Below are positions 60,672 to 64,000 of a stretch of DNA of 64,000 nucleotides, in pieces. The DNA lies in NCBI GenBank assembly GCA_965224065.1, contig CBDCYF010000005.1, positions 3,410,001-3,474,000 of the forward strand, written 5' to 3'. This stretch comes from JAOTZA01 sp965224065. Lineage in GTDB: Bacteria; Acidobacteriota; Thermoanaerobaculia; Multivoradales; JAHEKO01. Position 1 is the stretch's first letter. Every line of letters begins with the position of its first letter. The notes beneath the pieces are model-generated. The model saw nothing but the letters and a program-made list of their open reading frames with translations. It was not told where the DNA came from and ran no database searches. A program made the translations under genes and the position numbers.

Positions 60672-61926
60672 AGGAACGATCCAGCAGCTCGATCACGTGA
60701 ACGACTTCGGCGTCGAGACGAGCGCGGCGGGCGCCGTGGCGCAATTGAAGATGACACCCGGTGTTGCTGGTGACGATGTACTCGACATGGGCGCCCGCGA
60801 TGTCGGCCATCTTGGCGTCGAGCAGGCGGTCGGCGGTGTCCGCCTGCGTCAAGTTGTAGACGCCGGCGCTGCCACAGCAGGTTTCCGGAGTGTCGAGCTC
60901 GACGAGGTCCAGGCCCGGGATCTTCCTCAGGAGCTCGCGCGGGGCATCGATCACGCCCTGGCCGTGCCGCAGATGGCACGAGTCGGCATAGGTCGCCCGG
61001 CCCTCGACCTGCCCCGTCGGCGGCTGATGGAGATTCTCCTCGAGAAACTCGCTGATGTCGCGCACTCTGGCCGAGAACGAACGCGCGGCCTCGGGCACGG
61101 GTGTCGAGCCCAGGAGTTCACGGTACTGCTTGAGGGCCGCTCCGCACCCACCGGCGTTGTTGACGATGAAGTCGTAGCGTCCGAAGAAAGCGTCGACGTT
61201 TCGCGCCGCCAGCTCGCGGGCCAAATCTGCCTCGCCGAGATGGAGCGCCGCCGCGCCGCAGCAGGTCTGGCCGCGGGGGACATGGACCTCGTAGCCGTTT
61301 TGCTGCAACACACGAATCGTCGCCGCATTGATCTGGTGGAGAAAGGCGTCCTGAACGCAACCGTGGAATAACGCCACGATGCCGCGGCGCTTGCCGGAAG
61401 GCGGAAACGGTTTCCGGTAGCTCAGCCGCCGGCGCCGGATCGGTGGCAGAAGCGCCGCGAGCCGTCCAAGCCTCGCCGGTCCCAAGGCCGCCACCAGACG
61501 GGGAATCCCGAAGAGCTGGGGCCCGCGGGCCAGGCGTGCCAGCCAGCGCAGCCCGGTCGGGGAGGGAAGAAGCCGCCTGAGCGCCAGCCAGCGGGTGATT
61601 CGCTCGAAGGGGCCGTGTCGACGCCGGCTTTCGATCGCGGCGCGCGTTTCTTCGAGCAGCACGCCGTACTCGACCCCGGAGGGGCACGCGGTCTCACACG
61701 CCCGGCAGCCCAGACAGAGATCCAGATGCCGGCGGACGGCGCCGTCCAGCGGAGCGCGCTCCTCGGCCACCCCCCGCATGAGCGCGATCCGGCCGCGCGG
61801 TCCGGCCATCTCGGTGCGAAAGAGATCGTAGGTCGGACAGGCCGGCAGGCACAGGCCACAGCGGATGCAGGTGCCGAGCCGGGCCCGGAAGGAGGGGGAT
61901 GACAGGTTTGACGCGGTCTGGGCCAC
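60652..61926 (-). CDS. glcF: Glycolate oxidase iron-sulphur subunit
   Basis: A 424-residue protein starting at GTG 61926. Two [4Fe-4S] motifs are CIRCGLCLPACP and CLGCRACETACP (residues about 20-83). Two CCG domains follow (CCGAAALHLG and CCGSAGVYN), the HdrB-like cysteine-rich pattern of GlcF. It takes electrons from the fused GlcDE and passes them to the quinone pool. Overlap of 20 nt with the next gene shows a tight operon. Confidence 0.94.
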   Translation of the reverse strand: MAQTASNLSSPSFRARLGTCIRCGLCLPACPTYDLFRTEMAGPRGRIALMRGVAEERAPLDGAVRRHLDLCLGCRACETACPSGVEYGVLLEETRAAIESRRRHGPFERITRWLALRRLLPSPTGLRWLARLARGPQLFGIPRLVAALGPARLGRLAALLPPIRRRRLSYRKPFPPSGKRRGIVALFHGCVQDAFLHQINAATIRVLQQNGYEVHVPRGQTCCGAAALHLGEADLARELAARNVDAFFGRYDFIVNNAGGCGAALKQYRELLGSTPVPEAARSFSARVRDISEFLEENLHQPPTGQVEGRATYADSCHLRHGQGVIDAPRELLRKIPGLDLVELDTPETCCGSAGVYNLTQADTADRLLDAKMADIAGAHVEYIVTSNTGCHLQLRHGARRARLDAEVVHVIELLDRSYAATGR

Positions 61927-61974
61927 CTTACGGCATCCTAACGGCTACCGTGGGATCGAGTGGTGGGCGCACCT

Positions 61975-62021
61975 TTGACGCCACCGGGGAAGGTGGCTAC
62001 AATAGATTTCAAGGTAGCCAC
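61975..62021 (+). promoter_or_regulatory. Toxin-antitoxin promoter with inverted-repeat operator
   Basis: TTGACG (61975-61980) and TACAAT (61998-62003) have exactly 17 nt spacing. An 8-bp inverted repeat (GTGGCTAC at 61993-62000, GTAGCCAC at 62014-62021) overlaps the -10 and the start site. This is the arrangement expected for autorepression by the antitoxin. Confidence 0.8.
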
Positions 62022-62288
62022 ATGCGCAAACGGATCGGCATACGGGAGTTGAAGAATCGCGCTTCACGCGTCGTGGATGAGGTGCGCGAGAAAGAGGAGC
62101 CCTATGTCGTGACCAAGCGCGGCGAGCCGGTTGCGGTTCTCCGGCCGTGGAACGTGGAGGATGCTCGGGCCGATCGGGAGGAGTACGCCCGCCGGGTGCT
62201 GGCGGACCTGGAGGGGCTGGCCGGCCGAGTGGGCCGTGCTGCCGGACGGCGCAGCGCCTCGGCCGCCGTGTCCTCGCAGCGCCGATAG
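62022..62288 (+). CDS. Type II antitoxin, Phd/YefM family
   Basis: An 88-residue protein (ATG 62022, AAGG upstream). The N-terminus GIRELKNRASRVVDEVREK and YVVTKRGEPVAVLRP match the Phd/YefM DNA-binding domain. The C-terminal Ala/Arg-rich tail should wrap the toxin. It precedes a PIN-domain toxin by 3 nt. The operator overlaps its own promoter. Confidence 0.92.
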   Translation: MRKRIGIRELKNRASRVVDEVREKEEPYVVTKRGEPVAVLRPWNVEDARADREEYARRVLADLEGLAGRVGRAAGRRSASAAVSSQRR

Positions 62289-62291
62289 CCG

Positions 62292-62696
62292 GTGCCGGTC
62301 GTGGACGCCAGCGTGTGGGTCTCGCTCTGTCACGGGCGCGATCGCCATCACGAGAAAAGCAAACGCTGGCTCGAGGCCCGGTTGATCCGCGGGGAGCGCC
62401 TGGCCGCGCCGATGTTGCTCCAAGTCGAAGTGGCGGCGGCGATCCGGCGGTTGACCGGTGACGGAGATCTGGCAGTCGCCGTCTCATCGGCGCTCGAGCG
62501 AGCCGACTGGATCGATCTCTTCGATCTCACCGCCGACCGGGGCCGGCGGGCTACTGAGATCGCCGCGGCAACAGGCCTCCGGGGAGCGGACGCAATCTAC
62601 CTCGAGCTGGCCTCGCAGCGTGGAGAGTGCCTGGTGACCTGGGATCGCCAGCAGCTCGAGCGGGGCCGATGGGTGGCGAGGGTCGAGAGGCCGTGA
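62292..62696 (+). CDS. vapC: PIN-domain toxin, VapC family
   Basis: A 134-residue predicted ribonuclease starting at GTG 62292, 3 nt after the antitoxin. The four acidic residues of the PIN site are Asp5 (VVDASVW), Glu46 (LLQVEVAAAI), Asp100 (LRGADAIYLELA) and Asp118 (LVTWDRQQL). VapC toxins cut tRNA or rRNA and are blocked by the cognate antitoxin. All key residues are intact, so the toxin should be active. Confidence 0.92.
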   Translation: MPVVDASVWVSLCHGRDRHHEKSKRWLEARLIRGERLAAPMLLQVEVAAAIRRLTGDGDLAVAVSSALERADWIDLFDLTADRGRRATEIAAATGLRGADAIYLELASQRGECLVTWDRQQLERGRWVARVERP

Positions 62697-62715
62697 TCCG
62701 GCGCGAGAGGTCGAG

Positions 62716-64000
62716 TTAGCGCAGGTCAAAGAGCCGGCTCAGAAACATCTGCAGCGGAAAGCGCTGCAGGGCTCCGGCGGCCGCCGAGGTCTCGTCGAAA
62801 CGCTCGACCGAGTCGGGCTCCACACCGTCCCCCCAGATCAAGACCGGTAGGGGGTCGGCTCCGTGCTGACCGCTCTCCGACAGAGTGGCGTGATCGGACG
62901 CCACCGCGATCCGCAGCGGTCCCTTGTGATGCTCGATCAAGTCCGCCAGGGCTCCGTCGACTTTCTCCAGAAATTCGACCTTGAGGTCCGGGCGTTGATC
63001 GTGGGCCGCGATGTCCGCCCCCTTGAGGTGCAGGATCACCAGGTCGCTGCGCCGGAGCGCCTTGCTGGCGGCCTTGAATTTGCGACCGAGGTCCGTGTCG
63101 AGGTTGGCGGTCATCGCGGAGTGCGTGACCGTGTCGGCGCCCAGCCACGATGCCAGTCCCAAGATGGTGTGGTCGCCGGCGATGCAGGTCAGGTGAAGCT
63201 CGATTCCCGCCTCCTCGAGCGGCACGAGACGGTGGATGTGGCCTGCTCCGCGCGTAAGGATGGCGTTGGCCGGGGGAAGCTTTTTCTTGACCCGGCGCCG
63301 GTTGATGCGGTGATTGGAGAGCACGCTTCGCGCCTCTTGCTCGAAGAGCGCGAGCACGCGCGCGGTGTGGACCGCTCTCGCGTCGCTCGGATCGAGCGGT
63401 TCGGGGGTGAGGGGAGGTCCGGCCGGAGCGCCGTCTCCCGGGTCGCTCCCGCGGACACGTGACGACAGCGAGCCGCCTCGCAGGACGATGCCCAACCGAT
63501 GTTCGGTGCCGGCCCGGACGCGCACCTCGACTTCGTCGGCAAGGCTCCCGGGCAGCGGCAGCCGGTCGATCGCCCGAGCGAGCTCGACGGTCTCGTCCCG
63601 AATCCGCCCGGCGCGTCGGTCGATGACCGTGCCGCCCTTGTCGAGCGTAGCGAAATTGCCGCGCAGTGCGATGTCGCCGGGGCGCAGCGCGAGCCCGGCG
63701 CCAAGGGCCTCCACCGGTCCGCGTTTGAGAGCCAGCGGCGACTGACCAAAGAGGGCGAGAGTTCCGGCGGCGGTGTCGGGTACCACCCCCGGCGCCACGG
63801 GATCGGCCAGCCCGCAACTGCCTTCGGCTGCCAAACGATCGAGCGTCGGAGTCTCGGCGGCCTGGAGCGGCGTCCTCCCTCCGAGCGCCCGCACCGGCCG
63901 ATCGGCCAGACCGTCGATGACCACGAGAAGGGTCGGCGGGCTGGTGTCGGTCCTGTCGGCGGCGACCGTGGGAATTTTTTTCTCGAGGGCGCCGGTCAGC
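62716..64000 (-). CDS. apgM: Cofactor-independent phosphoglycerate mutase, archaeal (ApgM) type, 5' end outside window or near edge
   Basis: The frame is open to the right edge, so the start may lie outside; GTG 63924 is an internal candidate. The metal-binding start LLVVIDGLADRPVRALGG matches ApgM (LDGLGDRP pattern). PDTAAGTLALFGQSP lies at the nucleophile region, where I align Thr with the usual Ser. LVILHLKGADIAAHDQRPDL and VASDHATLSESGQHGADPLP match the C-terminal metal site. It interconverts 2- and 3-phosphoglycerate in glycolysis. The Thr should be checked by alignment. Confidence 0.85.
   Translation of the reverse strand, partial: LTGALEKKIPTVAADRTDTSPPTLLVVIDGLADRPVRALGGRTPLQAAETPTLDRLAAEGSCGLADPVAPGVVPDTAAGTLALFGQSPLALKRGPVEALGAGLALRPGDIALRGNFATLDKGGTVIDRRAGRIRDETVELARAIDRLPLPGSLADEVEVRVRAGTEHRLGIVLRGGSLSSRVRGSDPGDGAPAGPPLTPEPLDPSDARAVHTARVLALFEQEARSVLSNHRINRRRVKKKLPPANAILTRGAGHIHRLVPLEEAGIELHLTCIAGDHTILGLASWLGADTVTHSAMTANLDTDLGRKFKAASKALRRSDLVILHLKGADIAAHDQRPDLKVEFLEKVDGALADLIEHHKGPLRIAVASDHATLSESGQHGADPLPVLIWGDGVEPDSVERFDETSAAAGALQRFPLQMFLSRLFDLR

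Overview
The window is a GC-rich bacterial chromosomal segment, probably from an Acidobacteriota-like organism (Thermoanaerobaculia or Holophagae type). The reasons are an Oar-like TonB receptor with a carboxypeptidase-regulatory domain, a multihaem cytochrome paired with a CRTAC1/ASPIC protein, a bacterial alpha-2-macroglobulin, many DUF/TPR/HEAT secreted proteins, and clusters of GC-rich palindromic repeats. This placement is inference. No rRNA, tRNA, insertion sequence, phage or CRISPR array was recognised.

Layout. 1-10.5 kb: 5' part of an aminomethyltransferase (minus), a TonB-dependent receptor, a small basic protein, an M15/LysM wall enzyme, and a membrane multihaem cytochrome-TPR protein followed by a CRTAC1 protein. 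10.5-15.4 kb: 7Fe ferredoxin, orphan ParA, a methyltransferase, an FAD enzyme and a serine acetyltransferase-like protein, with two repeat clusters. 15.6-24.2 kb: a 2,079-residue A2M lipoprotein, a MerB-like (alkylmercury lyase) gene with an in-frame TGA, an AlkA-type glycosylase and a GalU-like enzyme. 24.2-29.0 kb: two secreted paralogues in opposite orientation flank the CDP-glucose genes rfbF and rfbG. 29-35.5 kb: an NADH dehydrogenase-SelD fusion, a galactokinase-family gene, and a TRAP transporter dctQMP. 35.5-44.3 kb: SGNH hydrolase, secreted propeller-like protein, PDZ-7TM-PP2C phosphatase, TPR protein, and two repeat clusters. 44.3-54.9 kb: two MATE exporters, a monooxygenase/Old Yellow Enzyme fusion (salicylyl-CoA or 2-aminobenzoyl-CoA type), a PEP-mutase/isocitrate-lyase-family enzyme, serC, a DUF2911 protein and a HEAT-like protein. 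54.9-64 kb: a TonB-receptor remnant, argGH with a candidate attenuator, glcDE fusion plus glcF, a Phd/VapC toxin-antitoxin pair, and an ApgM-type phosphoglycerate mutase.

The most interesting signal is the MerB-like gene at 21927-22592. A TGA sits exactly where MerB proteins carry a catalytic cysteine, the frame continues afterwards with family sequence, and a 7-bp hairpin with a GGTC loop lies at SECIS distance. A selD gene lies 7 kb away. I read it as a selenocysteine-containing organomercurial-lyase homologue (Sec149).

The second is the 5' leader of argGH. It has a TTGACA promoter inside the end of glcDE, a near-leaderless 30-codon ORF with six Arg in ten codons, and a terminator hairpin abutting the argG ribosome site. 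A segment just before the leader stop codon could act as antiterminator. This looks like arginine attenuation.

Intergenic GC-rich palindromic repeats occur in four clusters. Three lie between convergent genes; one supplies the C-terminus of a gene and one is a five-copy 122-bp tandem array.
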